Positions 35,798 through 44,632 of a DNA stretch of 64,000 nt are shown one piece after another. The stretch spans positions 186,001-250,000 of the forward strand of contig CAWCTH010000002.1 in assembly GCA_963798445.1 (NCBI GenBank). Reading direction: 5' to 3'. A model generated the notes under the pieces. The model saw only the letters and a list, made by a program, of their open reading frames with translations. It was not told where the DNA came from and did no database searches. The position numbers and the translations under genes are program-made. This DNA is from DASXAI01 sp963798445. GTDB taxonomy: Bacteria; Actinomycetota; Acidimicrobiia; Acidimicrobiales; Ilumatobacteraceae. Within the stretch, counting starts at the first letter, position 1, and the number at the start of each line of letters is the position of its first letter.

Positions 35798-36736
35798 TCA
35801 GGCCGGTGCGGGCCGCTGCGCCCGCGGGTGGGCGGCGTCGTAGACCGCCCGCAACCGCTCGGTGGAAACCTTCGTGTACACCTGGGTGGTCGAGATCGAC
35901 GCGTGGCCCAGCAGCTCCTGCACGACGCGGATGTCGGCGCCGTGATCGAGCATGTGGGTGGCGCACGAGTGCCGCAACACGTGGGGTGACAGGCGCGCCG
36001 ACAAGCCGGCACGATCGCCATAGGCGCCCACGATGGCCCAGGCCCCCTGGCGCGAGAGACGACCACCGCGCTGGTTCAGGAAGACGGCCTCGGCGTCGTG
36101 GCGGCGGGCCCAGCGCTCCGGCACGAACGCGGCGCGGCCATTCGGGCCGAGCCAGTCCTCCAGCGCGGCGCGCGCCGGACGCCCGACGGGCACGATGCGC
36201 TCCTTGGCCCCCTTGCCGAAGACGCGCAGCAGGCCGCTGCTCGAGTCGGCATCACCGAGGGACAGGCCGCACAGCTCCGAGATGCGCATGCCCGTGCCGT
36301 ACAGCAGCTCCAGGATGGCCCGGTCGCGGCGGTGGACGGGCGCGGCGCCGACGACGGCATCGAGCAGCGACAACACCTCGTCTTCGGCCAGCGGCTTGGG
36401 CAGGCCGGCGGGCACGCGGGGGGGCGCCACATCCGCGGCCGGGTCGTCGGCCACGGCCCCTTCGTCGGCGAGGAAGCGGTGCAGGGTGCGCACCGCCACC
36501 AGCGCCCTGGCCACCGAGGCCGGGGCCCGGCCCTCGGCCCGCAGGTGGGCCACGTAGCGCTCCACATCAGCCTCGGTGACCGTGTCGAGGCGCCGGTCTT
36601 CGGTGGCCAGCCACGCGGTGTAGCCGTGCAGATCACGACGGTAGGCGGCCAGCGTGTTGACCGAGCGGCCCCGCTCCACCGCCAGCCACGTGAGGAACTC
36701 CTCGGCCGGCATCGGCAGCGCCAGCGTCGTGGCCAC
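35798..36736 (-). CDS. xerD: Tyrosine recombinase XerD/XerC-type
   Basis: The 312-residue recombinase resolves chromosome dimers at dif with a partner. An N-terminal SAM-like core-binding domain (FLTWLAVERGRSVNTLAAYR) precedes the catalytic domain, with GTGMRISELCGL holding the first Arg. HVLRHSCATHMLDHG gives the HxxR box at about 249-253, GHASIS the second His, and the Tyr nucleophile lies in VYTKVS (about 287). The order pyrG-NUDIX-xerD matches the M. tuberculosis locus (Rv1699-Rv1701). XerC versus XerD naming is by position. An ATG at 36712 is a possible alternative start. Confidence 0.93.
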   Translation of the reverse strand: MATTLALPMPAEEFLTWLAVERGRSVNTLAAYRRDLHGYTAWLATEDRRLDTVTEADVERYVAHLRAEGRAPASVARALVAVRTLHRFLADEGAVADDPAADVAPPRVPAGLPKPLAEDEVLSLLDAVVGAAPVHRRDRAILELLYGTGMRISELCGLSLGDADSSSGLLRVFGKGAKERIVPVGRPARAALEDWLGPNGRAAFVPERWARRHDAEAVFLNQRGGRLSRQGAWAIVGAYGDRAGLSARLSPHVLRHSCATHMLDHGADIRVVQELLGHASISTTQVYTKVSTERLRAVYDAAHPRAQRPAPA

Positions 36737-36761
36737 CCGTCAGGATCCGGGCGCCCGGCGG

Positions 36762-36836
36762 CGAACTGATGTACCGCGAGTGTCGTTATTGACCGAAAAA
36801 CGCGTCAGTACGCGAAGAAGCGCTGACATCAGCTCG
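36762..36836 (-). terminator. Palindromic element containing the NUDIX-gene terminator
   Basis: The outer arms CGAACTGATGT (36762-36772) and ACATCAGCTCG (36826-36836) match the arms of the palindrome at 5762-5813 with one change. Read on minus, CGCGT-4 bases-ACGCG (36814-36801) is followed by TTTTT (36800-36796), a short intrinsic terminator. The element overlaps the NUDIX stop codon at 36829-36831. Confidence 0.65.
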
Positions 36837-37395
36837 AGAGGCGGTGGTCGGTGAGGAGCAGGCCGATGATGGTCTTGGCGTCGGTGATGGCGCCACGCGC
36901 CACGTCGGCCAGGGCGTCGGCCAGCGACACCTGCAGCACGGCCATGGCCTCCTCCTCCGGACCGTGGGCGTGGGCCGGCACCGGCGTGAGATCGGTGGCC
37001 AGGAACAGGTGGGTGGTGGCGTCGGTCATGCCGGCCGAGTTGTGGAAGATCGTGAGCGGCTCCAGGTGACCGGCGGCCAGCCCGACCTCCTCGGCCAGCT
37101 CGCGCCGGGCGGTGGTCTCGGGTGGTTCGCCCGCCACGTCGCGCATGCCGGCGGGGATCTCGATGATCTCGGCGTCGAGGGCCGGCCGGTACTGGCGCAG
37201 CAGTACCACCGACGCGACGCCGCGCGGGTCGAACAGGATGGGCACGATGCCGACCGCGCCCGGCGACCGTACGACGTCGCGCTCGAAGGTGGTGCCATCG
37301 GGCGCCTCGAAGCCGGCCGTCACCACCCGCCAGATGTGGCCGAGATGAACCTCCCGCTCCCCGAGCGGGCGGAACCCGCGTCGCGCCTCGGTCAC
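36829..37395 (-). CDS. NUDIX hydrolase, ADP-ribose pyrophosphatase-like
   Basis: The 188-residue hydrolase has a full NUDIX box, GMRDVAGEPPETTARREL (83-100) continuing AEEVGL. The preceding LLRQYRPALDAEIIEIPAG is characteristic of ADP-ribose pyrophosphatases. A GTG at 37395 overlaps the pyrG stop codon (GTGA), so the two are coupled. The same pair occurs in mycobacteria (Rv1699-Rv1700). The substrate is inferred from the family. Confidence 0.88.
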   Translation of the reverse strand: MTEARRGFRPLGEREVHLGHIWRVVTAGFEAPDGTTFERDVVRSPGAVGIVPILFDPRGVASVVLLRQYRPALDAEIIEIPAGMRDVAGEPPETTARRELAEEVGLAAGHLEPLTIFHNSAGMTDATTHLFLATDLTPVPAHAHGPEEEAMAVLQVSLADALADVARGAITDAKTIIGLLLTDHRLSS

Positions 37396-39086
37396 GCCGC
37401 CGGCTCGGTGGCCCGCTCCTCGGCGTTGTCCTCGGCGACCGGCCGCTCGAACGGGATGTGGGGGTTGCGACCGTCGGCTCGGGCCAGGGCCGTCGCGATG
37501 AGCTCACGGAACAGCGGGTGGGGTCGGTCCGGGCGGCTCTTGAACTCAGGATGGGCCTGGGTGCCGACGTAGAACGGATGGTCGGCCAGCTCCATGAACT
37601 CGACGAGGCGGCGGTCAGGCGACAGGCCCGACAGCAGGAAGCCGGCCGACTCGAACCGGGTGCGGTAGGCGTTGTTGAACTCGTAGCGGTGACGGTGGCG
37701 CTCCGACACCACGGGCTCGCCGTACGCGTCGTGCACCCGCGTGCCGGGTGCCAGCACGGCGTAGTAGGCGCCGAGGCGCATGGTGCCGCCCATGTCCACC
37801 ACGTCGCGCTGCGCGTCCATGAGGTCGATCACCGGGTGGGGGCTGGCGGTGTCGAACTCGGTGGAGTTGGCCCCCACGAGGCCCAGCACGTTGCGGGCGA
37901 ACTCGATGGTCATGACGTGCAGGCCCAGGCACAGCCCGAGGCACGGGATGCCTTCCTCACGGGCGTAGGCGGCGGCGGCCACCTTGCCTTCGATACCACG
38001 GACGCCGAAGCCGCCGGGGATCACCATGCCGTCGAGGTCGTGCAGGCGACCCGAGGCCAGCAGGCCCTCCACGTCCTCGGCCTGCACCCAGTCGATCTCC
38101 ACGTCGGCGCCGTGATGGAAGCCGGCGTGACGCAGGCTCTCGGCCACCGACAGGTAGGCGTCCTTCAAGTCGACGTACTTGCCGATGATGCCGATGCGCA
38201 CCGGGCGGTCGGCCTGCTCGATGCGGTCGACCAGGATCTCCCACGGCGACAGGTCCGGCTCGCCGGGCAGCTGCAGGATGCGGCACACCTCGTCGTCCAG
38301 GCCCTCCTCGTGGAGCACCAGCGGCAACTCGTAGATGTTGCGGGCGTCGGCCGCGTTCACCACGGCGCGCTCGTGCACATCGCACAGGTTGGAGATCTTG
38401 CGCTTGAGGCCGGGCGAGATGGGCTGGGCGCTGCGGCACACGATGACGTCGGGCTGGATGCCGCGGCTGCGCAACTCGGTGACGGAGTGCTGCGTGGGCT
38501 TCGTCTTCTGCTCCCCCGCCGGGCCGATGAACGGCACGAGGGTGACGTGGATGTAGCAGACGTTCTCCCGCCCGACCTCTTTGCGGAACTGCCGGATGGC
38601 TTCCAGGAAGGGCAGGATCTCGATGTCGCCCACCGTGCCGCCGACCTCGGTGATCACCACGTCGACGTCGTCGGATTCCAGCCGGCGCACGCGCCGCTTG
38701 ATCTCGTCGGTGATGTGCGGGATGACCTGCACCGTGCGCCCCAGGTAGTCGCCCCGGCGCTCGGCGGCCAGCACGGACTGGTAGATGGAGCCGGTGGTGG
38801 CGTTCGACGCCCGCGACAGGTTCTCGTCGATGAAGCGCTCGTAGTGGCCGAGGTCGAGGTCGGTCTCGCCGCCGTCGTCGGTGACGAAGACCTCGCCGTG
38901 CTCGAACGGGTTCATGGTGCCGGGGTCGACGTTGATGTACGGGTCGAGCTTCTGCATGGTGACCCGCAGACCCCGGGACTTGAGTAGTCGCCCGAGCGAC
39001 GAGGCGGTGAGCCCCTTGCCCAGGCTGCTGGCCACGCCTCCGGTGACGAAGATGTGCTTGGCCGCAACACGCTCTTCAGGTCGCAC
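37392..39086 (-). CDS. pyrG: CTP synthase
   Basis: The 564-residue enzyme converts UTP to CTP with glutamine. The N-terminal synthetase domain begins KHIFVTGGVASSLGKGLTAS (10-29), with KLDPYINVDPGTMNPFEHGE after it. The C-terminal class I glutamine amidotransferase has CLGLCLGLHV around 382-391, the nucleophile Cys being in the middle, and a later His/Glu pair. The GTG at 39086 is chosen because TAGCCT (minus, 39093-39098) ends 6 bases before it, so pyrG has its own leaderless promoter inside the cluster. Confidence 0.95.
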   Translation of the reverse strand: MRPEERVAAKHIFVTGGVASSLGKGLTASSLGRLLKSRGLRVTMQKLDPYINVDPGTMNPFEHGEVFVTDDGGETDLDLGHYERFIDENLSRASNATTGSIYQSVLAAERRGDYLGRTVQVIPHITDEIKRRVRRLESDDVDVVITEVGGTVGDIEILPFLEAIRQFRKEVGRENVCYIHVTLVPFIGPAGEQKTKPTQHSVTELRSRGIQPDVIVCRSAQPISPGLKRKISNLCDVHERAVVNAADARNIYELPLVLHEEGLDDEVCRILQLPGEPDLSPWEILVDRIEQADRPVRIGIIGKYVDLKDAYLSVAESLRHAGFHHGADVEIDWVQAEDVEGLLASGRLHDLDGMVIPGGFGVRGIEGKVAAAAYAREEGIPCLGLCLGLHVMTIEFARNVLGLVGANSTEFDTASPHPVIDLMDAQRDVVDMGGTMRLGAYYAVLAPGTRVHDAYGEPVVSERHRHRYEFNNAYRTRFESAGFLLSGLSPDRRLVEFMELADHPFYVGTQAHPEFKSRPDRPHPLFRELIATALARADGRNPHIPFERPVAEDNAEERATEPAA

Positions 39087-39128
39087 CGGTCGAGGCTAGC
39101 AAGCCCCTCCGCCGAACTGGCGCATGCG

Positions 39129-39971
39129 TCACCGCCAGCGGGAACCGAGGCGGTCGAACCAGCGCAGCGGCGGTGTCCGGTCGATCACGCCCGAGAAGCT
39201 CACCCATTCGCTGAGCCCGTTGAGGGCCAGCAGGGCCACCAGCACGAGCACGAGCGGGCCGTGACCGACCACGATGACGGCGGCCAACCCGACGGCGGCG
39301 CCGAGCACGTTGGCGCCGGTGTCGCCCAGCATGGCCCGCTCCTGCAGGTCGGGACCGGCCAGCGCCGCGCCCGCTCCTACGGCCACGCCCGGGCCGGCCA
39401 GGGCGGCGGTGGCGCCGTCGACGGCGGCCAGCACGGCGAAGGCGACGAGGCTCACCTTGATGGTGCGGCCGGGGGCGCGGTCCAGGAGGTTGGCCAGGTT
39501 GGCGGCCAGCGCCACGACGGCGGCGTCGGCCAGCAGCCACCCGAGGCTGTCGCTCGCCATCGGCGCAACGGCGGCGATGGCGACGAGGGCGCCACCGATC
39601 AGCTTCACCATGGCGGTGGTGAGGTGGCCGTCGCGCAGGGCGGCACCGTGGCGCCGGAAGCCACCGCCGGACTCGGTGCCACCGAGGTCGTCCAGCAGAC
39701 CCAAGAACCCGAACCCGACGCCGCCCACCAGCATGGCGGTGCGACCGGCACCGGCGGCGATGTCACCGGCCCAACCGGCCGCCGTGAAGGCATCGGCGAC
39801 GGCCACCACGGCGACGACGGCCAGCACGATGGCGATGCCCGACGCGGTCGGCACGGGCTCGCCCCGGTAGTTGCGGCGCAGGAACGCCGGCGCGCCGAAG
39901 ACGGGCTGCAGTGCGGCCCAGCCGAGGCCGCCCAGGACCAGCCCCACCACGACGTGGACGAGGAGGGTCAC
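39129..39971 (-). CDS. Divergent MraY/WecA-like polyprenyl-phosphate sugar-1-P transferase
   Basis: The 280-residue protein has about nine to ten hydrophobic segments. Family landmarks are PTASGIAI (41-48), FLGLLDDLGG with D94-D95 (89-98), K123 in TTAMVKLIGG, and MLGDTGANVLG (214-224). The second catalytic loop departs from the usual NxxNxxDGxDGLA: here it reads NLANLLDRAPGRTIK (158-172), keeping N158, N161 and D164 but losing the second Gly-x-Asp-Gly. The C-terminal HHH motif is also absent. The GTG overlaps the upstream gene (GTGA). It probably makes a lipid-linked sugar, but the donor is unknown and the active site is unusual. Confidence 0.78.
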   Translation of the reverse strand: MTLLVHVVVGLVLGGLGWAALQPVFGAPAFLRRNYRGEPVPTASGIAIVLAVVAVVAVADAFTAAGWAGDIAAGAGRTAMLVGGVGFGFLGLLDDLGGTESGGGFRRHGAALRDGHLTTAMVKLIGGALVAIAAVAPMASDSLGWLLADAAVVALAANLANLLDRAPGRTIKVSLVAFAVLAAVDGATAALAGPGVAVGAGAALAGPDLQERAMLGDTGANVLGAAVGLAAVIVVGHGPLVLVLVALLALNGLSEWVSFSGVIDRTPPLRWFDRLGSRWR

Positions 39972-42016
39972 GGGTCGGGCACCGACCGGAACACCAGCAG
40001 CAGCAACCATGGCACCACCATGGCGATCATCATCGCGGGAATGGCGACGCCGGAGTCGTTGAGGGCGAAGCCGAGGCCGCCGGCCACCAGAGCGCCGACG
40101 AGGCAGGGCCGCAACCCCGGCTCGTTGACCTGGGCCTCGGCCACCAGTCCCCGGCGCCGGGTGATCAGCACGGCGAAGCCGACCACGAGCGCCGGTACCA
40201 GCAAGGCGAACACGCTCGAGGTGAGCACGTGCCAGTTCGACTCCAGCTTGCGACGCACGACGGTGCCGGCCTCACCATTGAACAGATCGGCGGCGAAGCG
40301 GCCCAGGTGCGTGCGCTGGCTGGCCGGCCGGGCCAGGTCCACGAGGGCAAAGGCGGCCACCACCGCCACGGTGGCGACGCCGATCACGACCACCCGCCGC
40401 ACGCTCACGCGCCAGCCGCCGAGCCAGATGGCGATGATGGCGAAGGCGGGCACGGCGGCGAGGACGCCGCCCACATCGGCGCCGAACGCCGGCCAGCCGT
40501 CCACGACGACGGTGACGGCCATGATGACCACGGCCACCCCCCACCAGCGCTCCGGTCCGGTGCGGGCCTGAGCGCCGGGTGTCTGGCCCCACACGCCCGT
40601 CGCCAGCACGATGGCGGCGCCGACCACGATGGCGAAGGCGAGGTTGCCGACGCCCTGGAACCGCCCGGCCACGATGGGCGAGTACCCGAACGTGGTGTCG
40701 AGCTGCAGCCGGCCGCCGGCGACGATGTCCACCACCTGCACCACCCAGTTCAACCCCACCAGCACGAGAACGGGCGCCGCCGGATGCCACCGCTGGGTCA
40801 CCCGCGCCGCGGCGGCGACCACGACCGACGCGGCCACGACGGCCACGGTGTAGGCGCCGAGCCCCAGCCGGTCGTAGCGCACCGTCCCGGCGAGGAAGGT
40901 GACCGCCGGCAGCGCCACCACGACGAGGGCCAGGAACAGCACGGCGCCGAATCCTCGCCGGCGCGCCGTGACCAGCAGGAAGATGGCCAGCGCGTAGGTG
41001 ACGATCTGCAACGCGACGAACACCACGCTCAGCGGTCCCACCGTGCGATCCCGGAACACGGCGATGGTGTTGGCCTCGGCGAGGTCGTGAGCGGTGCCCG
41101 CGCCGAAGGCAGGCCCTCCGCCGGACGTGATCTCGGTGCCGTTCATGGCGTCGGGCACCTCGATGCCGAGCGCGTCCAGCGCCGTCACCGCGACATCCGG
41201 CAACGTCACGTAGCCGTCGCGCCTCGTGGTGGCGCTGCGGGCTCGGCCACCGTCGATGCCCGGCCCGGCGATGGCGAAGGCGGTCAGCTCGGCGGCGTCG
41301 CCGGGTGCCGAGGGCGCCAGCACCATCACGAGATCGTGGGCGAGGTCGACCCGTGCCAGCAGCTCGCCGAGCACGGCATCGCCGGTGGCCAGGTCGCCCA
41401 GCTCGACCACCGTCATGGCGGCGCCGGGCCAGACGCGATCGAAGGCCGCCACGAGCGCGACGCCCGTGGGGGCGGCGACCGTGCCGGCCGAGACCTGACC
41501 AGTGGCGTCCATCGTCGCCAGCGCCGCCGCCGGCCCACCCACGACGGCCGTGGTCCGCCCGGCTTGCCGCAGCGCCTCGCCGAGGGCGCCGGGCTCGGCG
41601 CCGAACAACCGGCCGTCGGCATCGTGGCGGGCGGCCGCGAGCGCCGCCGGCTCGACGGCGACGCCGCCGTCGGGGCGATCCGTGGCGATGGGCGCGGCGG
41701 CGACAGGCATGCCGGCGCGGTTGCCCGCGCCGATGGTCACGTAGCCGTCGGCCGGTGTGGTGACCGGATCGGCCGTGCGGACGCTGAGTGAGGCCACCGC
41801 CGCATCGGCCAAGAACGCGTCGAGGTGGGGCGCCGGCGTGGTATCGACAGCGGCCCACTGCAGGCCCGGGTACGACACGACAAGCACCCGCGCCGCCGTC
41901 GTCGCGCTCGGCGCCGCCCCCGCCGGCGGAGCCGCCAGTGGTCCGAGCGGTCCCAGCGCGGCGGCCGCGGCCGCCACCGCGACCGCGGTCCGGGCCAGGC
42001 GCCACACCGCCCTCAC
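39968..42016 (-). CDS. Large membrane protein with alkaline-phosphatase-like extracytoplasmic domain
   Basis: The 682-residue protein begins with a signal-like segment (residues 1-33). A soluble domain of about 280 residues follows, starting RVLVVSYPGLQWAAVD and ending with LPDVAVTALDALGIEVPDAM; this is the order of an alkaline-phosphatase-superfamily fold. At least ten membrane spans fill the rest, from about residue 320. The metal-binding Asp normally present in the first strand (DG..D) is replaced by SYPG, so it may be a binding protein, not an enzyme. Start and stop overlap both neighbours (GTGA at each end), placing it in one translational chain with the glycosyltransferase and the MraY/WecA-like gene. 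Confidence 0.72.
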   Translation of the reverse strand: MRAVWRLARTAVAVAAAAAALGPLGPLAAPPAGAAPSATTAARVLVVSYPGLQWAAVDTTPAPHLDAFLADAAVASLSVRTADPVTTPADGYVTIGAGNRAGMPVAAAPIATDRPDGGVAVEPAALAAARHDADGRLFGAEPGALGEALRQAGRTTAVVGGPAAALATMDATGQVSAGTVAAPTGVALVAAFDRVWPGAAMTVVELGDLATGDAVLGELLARVDLAHDLVMVLAPSAPGDAAELTAFAIAGPGIDGGRARSATTRRDGYVTLPDVAVTALDALGIEVPDAMNGTEITSGGGPAFGAGTAHDLAEANTIAVFRDRTVGPLSVVFVALQIVTYALAIFLLVTARRRGFGAVLFLALVVVALPAVTFLAGTVRYDRLGLGAYTVAVVAASVVVAAAARVTQRWHPAAPVLVLVGLNWVVQVVDIVAGGRLQLDTTFGYSPIVAGRFQGVGNLAFAIVVGAAIVLATGVWGQTPGAQARTGPERWWGVAVVIMAVTVVVDGWPAFGADVGGVLAAVPAFAIIAIWLGGWRVSVRRVVVIGVATVAVVAAFALVDLARPASQRTHLGRFAADLFNGEAGTVVRRKLESNWHVLTSSVFALLVPALVVGFAVLITRRRGLVAEAQVNEPGLRPCLVGALVAGGLGFALNDSGVAIPAMMIAMVVPWLLLLVFRSVPDP

Positions 42017-43029
42017 GACCGCCGCCGCACGGCCTCGTAGACCGCCACCACCGCGTCGACGGCGCCGTCGCGGTCGAGCCACGCTTCCACCCGGCGGCGG
42101 CCGTTCGCACCTATCGCCGCGGCGTGCTCGGGCGCGAGGAGCAGATCCGCCAGCGCCGCCGCCAGCGCCCCGGCGTCGCCCGGCGCCACGATGCGTCCGG
42201 TCTCGCCGTCCACGATCAGCTCGGGCACGAACCCGACCGGCGTGGCCACCACGGGGCGGCCCAGCTCCATGGCTTCGGTCACGACCAAGGGACCCGCCTC
42301 CCAGACCGACGCCATCACCACCACGTCGGCGGCCAGCAACGCGGCGGCGGCATCGTCGGTGGGCCCGACGAGGCGCACCCACGAGCTGAGCCCTTCGGCG
42401 GCGATCCGCACGCCGAGGTGGGAGTGGAGCGGTCCCTGTCCTACCAGCACCACGCGAACCTCGGGTACCTGTGCGATGAGGGGCGCGATGGCGTCGAGCA
42501 GCCCGTCGAGACCTTTCTGTGGATGCAGCCGCCCGACGGCCGCCACCACCGGTGCACCCACGGGCACACCCCACGCCCGGCGTACCTCGTCGCGGGTGTC
42601 GACGGGCGCCGGCGCCGGGCCGAACGGCGCCACCACCACGTCGGCACGGCCGACGCGCGACGCCACCATGGCCGAGGTGGCGATGACGGCATCGGCGCGG
42701 CGCACCACCGCGCGCTCCGCGTACCGCAGCACGGGGGCGCGCCACCCGGACACGTCGTCGAGCACCACGTTGTGCACGGTGACGACCAGTGGTGGGCGCC
42801 GCGGCACCGTCGCCGCCCACCAGCCGACCGTGAGGCCGTGGGCGTGCACCACGTCGGCGCTGTGGCCGGCCTGCCGTAGGGTCCGCCACGCCGCCGGCCC
42901 GCGCCGCACCTCCAGGACCGTCGGTGTCCAACCCCGGGCCGGGAGGGCGGCGGCGAGGGCCTGGACGTGGCGTCGGATCCCACCGGTCGAGGGTCCGTGC
43001 ACCAGCAGGACGGTGCCCTGGTCAGCCAT
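42013..43029 (-). CDS. GT4-family glycosyltransferase
   Basis: The 338-residue GT-B enzyme has an N-terminal acceptor domain with STGGIRRHVQALAAALPARG (14-33) and VHAHGLTVGWWA. The C-terminal donor domain has AAVGRLHPQKGLDGLL, and WEAGPLVVTEAMELGRPVVA (about 243-262) carrying the EX7E motif that binds nucleotide sugar. It is cytoplasmic with peripheral membrane contact expected. It overlaps murJ by 8 bases upstream and the phosphatase-like membrane gene by 4 bases downstream. It would extend a lipid-linked sugar; the sugar is unknown. Confidence 0.87.
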   Translation of the reverse strand: MADQGTVLLVHGPSTGGIRRHVQALAAALPARGWTPTVLEVRRGPAAWRTLRQAGHSADVVHAHGLTVGWWAATVPRRPPLVVTVHNVVLDDVSGWRAPVLRYAERAVVRRADAVIATSAMVASRVGRADVVVAPFGPAPAPVDTRDEVRRAWGVPVGAPVVAAVGRLHPQKGLDGLLDAIAPLIAQVPEVRVVLVGQGPLHSHLGVRIAAEGLSSWVRLVGPTDDAAAALLAADVVVMASVWEAGPLVVTEAMELGRPVVATPVGFVPELIVDGETGRIVAPGDAGALAAALADLLLAPEHAAAIGANGRRRVEAWLDRDGAVDAVVAVYEAVRRRS

Positions 43030-44632
43030 CGATCGTGACCAGGCCGCGCAACGGCACCCCGGTCAGCAGCCGCACGGTGCCGGCATACACCGCCGCGCCA
43101 CCGGCTCCTGCCACCACGATGGTGGCCGCGGACGCCGGGCGCGACGTGGCATCCAGCCACGACACCAGCGCCACCATGACGGCCAGGGTCAGCGCTCCGG
43201 CGGCGACCACGCGCGCCAGCACGCCCAGTTGGCGCGGCCGGGCCGGGCCGAGCCGGCGCCCGAGGGCGATGGCCAAGGCGACTGCGGCCAGGAGGTAGGC
43301 GGCGCCGTAGCCAACGGCCAGTGCCGCCGCTCGGTCGGCATCGGGTGCCCACACCGCCGCTGCGATCATGACGGCGACGCCACTGGCGGTGCCCACGGCG
43401 CTGGCCAGGAACGGTGTCCGGGCGTCGCCGGCGGCGTAGGACGCCCGGGTGAAGAGGTACAGCAGGCCGTAGCCGACGAGGCCCGGTGCGAAGGCGGCCA
43501 CGGCGTGGGCCAGGGGCGCCAGCCCACCGATGCGGGCGTCGCCGAAGGCGGCGAGGCGCACGATGGGCCAGGCCAGCGCGGCCAGCGCGGCGGCCGCCCC
43601 GACGAGGAGCACCACCGTCGTGCGCACACCGCGCCCCAGGGCGGCGCCCATCTCGGCCGACCGCCCGGCCTGGTAAGACCGGGCCAGGCTGGGGAACATC
43701 GTGGTGGCCACCGGCACCGCGAACAGGGCGATGGGCAGCAGGAAGAACGCGTAGGCGAACGTCCAGGTCACCAGGCCACCGGCCACCCCGTTGGCCAGCA
43801 CCAGCACCGCCACCAGCAGCACCTGGGCCAGGGCCAGCTGGCCGCCGGCCCATGCCCCGCGGCGGCCCAGGGTGCGCACCGCCGGGTCGTGCCAGTCGAG
43901 GCGGGGCCGGAGGTGGAACCCGCTGCGTACCACCGCCACCGCCGGCAGCAGGGTGAAGGCCACCACGCCGAGGGTGGTGCCACCGGCCAGCACCCACTTC
44001 TCGGTGGACGTGAGTGCCAACGACGGCGGCGCACCGTCGCGCAGCATCCAGAACAGGGCGTAGGTGGCGAGGACGACGAGGTTGTTGACCGCCGGCGCGA
44101 GGGCAGGGATGTTGAAGCGCTGCTCGCTGTTCAGCACCGCCGACGCCACCAGGCCGACGGCGTAGAACAGCACCTGCGGCAGGAAGAACCACAGGAACAA
44201 GGTGCCCAGCTCGACTTTGGCGTCGTAGGTGGCATGGTCGGTACCGGAGGTGAACGCCCGCATGATCCAGGGCGCGGCCACGGCCGCCATCGCCGCCACC
44301 GCGCCGAGCAGCGCGGCCAGCGCACCGAGCACCGCGCCCGCCACCCGCTCGGCGGCGGCCCGGCCGTCGCGATCCAGCACCTCCACGAGCGTCGGCACCA
44401 GAACCGCCTGGAGCGCCCCCGCCGCCACCAGCTCGAACAACAGGTTGGGGACGGTGTTGGCGGTCTCGTAGGTGTCGCCCAGCACGCCTCGTCCCAGCAC
44501 CGCCGTCACCACGAGGACACGGGCGAAGCCGGTGAGCCGCGACAGCAGCGTGAGCGCCCCGACCGACGCCGCCGCCCGCCCGAGGGGCCGGGCCGGAACC
44601 GCCAGCACGTCGTCGGCGACGACGCCGCTCAC
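43022..44632 (-). CDS. murJ: MurJ/MviN-family lipid flippase
   Basis: The 536-residue protein has about 14 membrane spans in the MOP exporter arrangement. The first span is LTLLSRLTGFARVLVVTAVLG (about 27-47; first part quoted), followed by the amphipathic ETANTVPNLLFELVAAGAL typical of MurJ. It flips lipid-linked precursors such as lipid II. In most actinobacteria murJ lies elsewhere (near the trxB-parAB end), and here it sits between mctB and a glycosyltransferase. Whether it handles lipid II or the product of the adjacent genes is open. It overlaps mctB by 4 bases. Confidence 0.9.
   Translation of the reverse strand: MSGVVADDVLAVPARPLGRAAASVGALTLLSRLTGFARVLVVTAVLGRGVLGDTYETANTVPNLLFELVAAGALQAVLVPTLVEVLDRDGRAAAERVAGAVLGALAALLGAVAAMAAVAAPWIMRAFTSGTDHATYDAKVELGTLFLWFFLPQVLFYAVGLVASAVLNSEQRFNIPALAPAVNNLVVLATYALFWMLRDGAPPSLALTSTEKWVLAGGTTLGVVAFTLLPAVAVVRSGFHLRPRLDWHDPAVRTLGRRGAWAGGQLALAQVLLVAVLVLANGVAGGLVTWTFAYAFFLLPIALFAVPVATTMFPSLARSYQAGRSAEMGAALGRGVRTTVVLLVGAAAALAALAWPIVRLAAFGDARIGGLAPLAHAVAAFAPGLVGYGLLYLFTRASYAAGDARTPFLASAVGTASGVAVMIAAAVWAPDADRAAALAVGYGAAYLLAAVALAIALGRRLGPARPRQLGVLARVVAAGALTLAVMVALVSWLDATSRPASAATIVVAGAGGAAVYAGTVRLLTGVPLRGLVTIDG

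Noticed and set aside
39968..42931. 987-residue minus frame as one giant membrane protein
   Set aside because: Its first third is antisense-like low complexity over the glycosyltransferase gene; the GTG at 42016 overlapping the preceding stop codon gives a sensible signal peptide.
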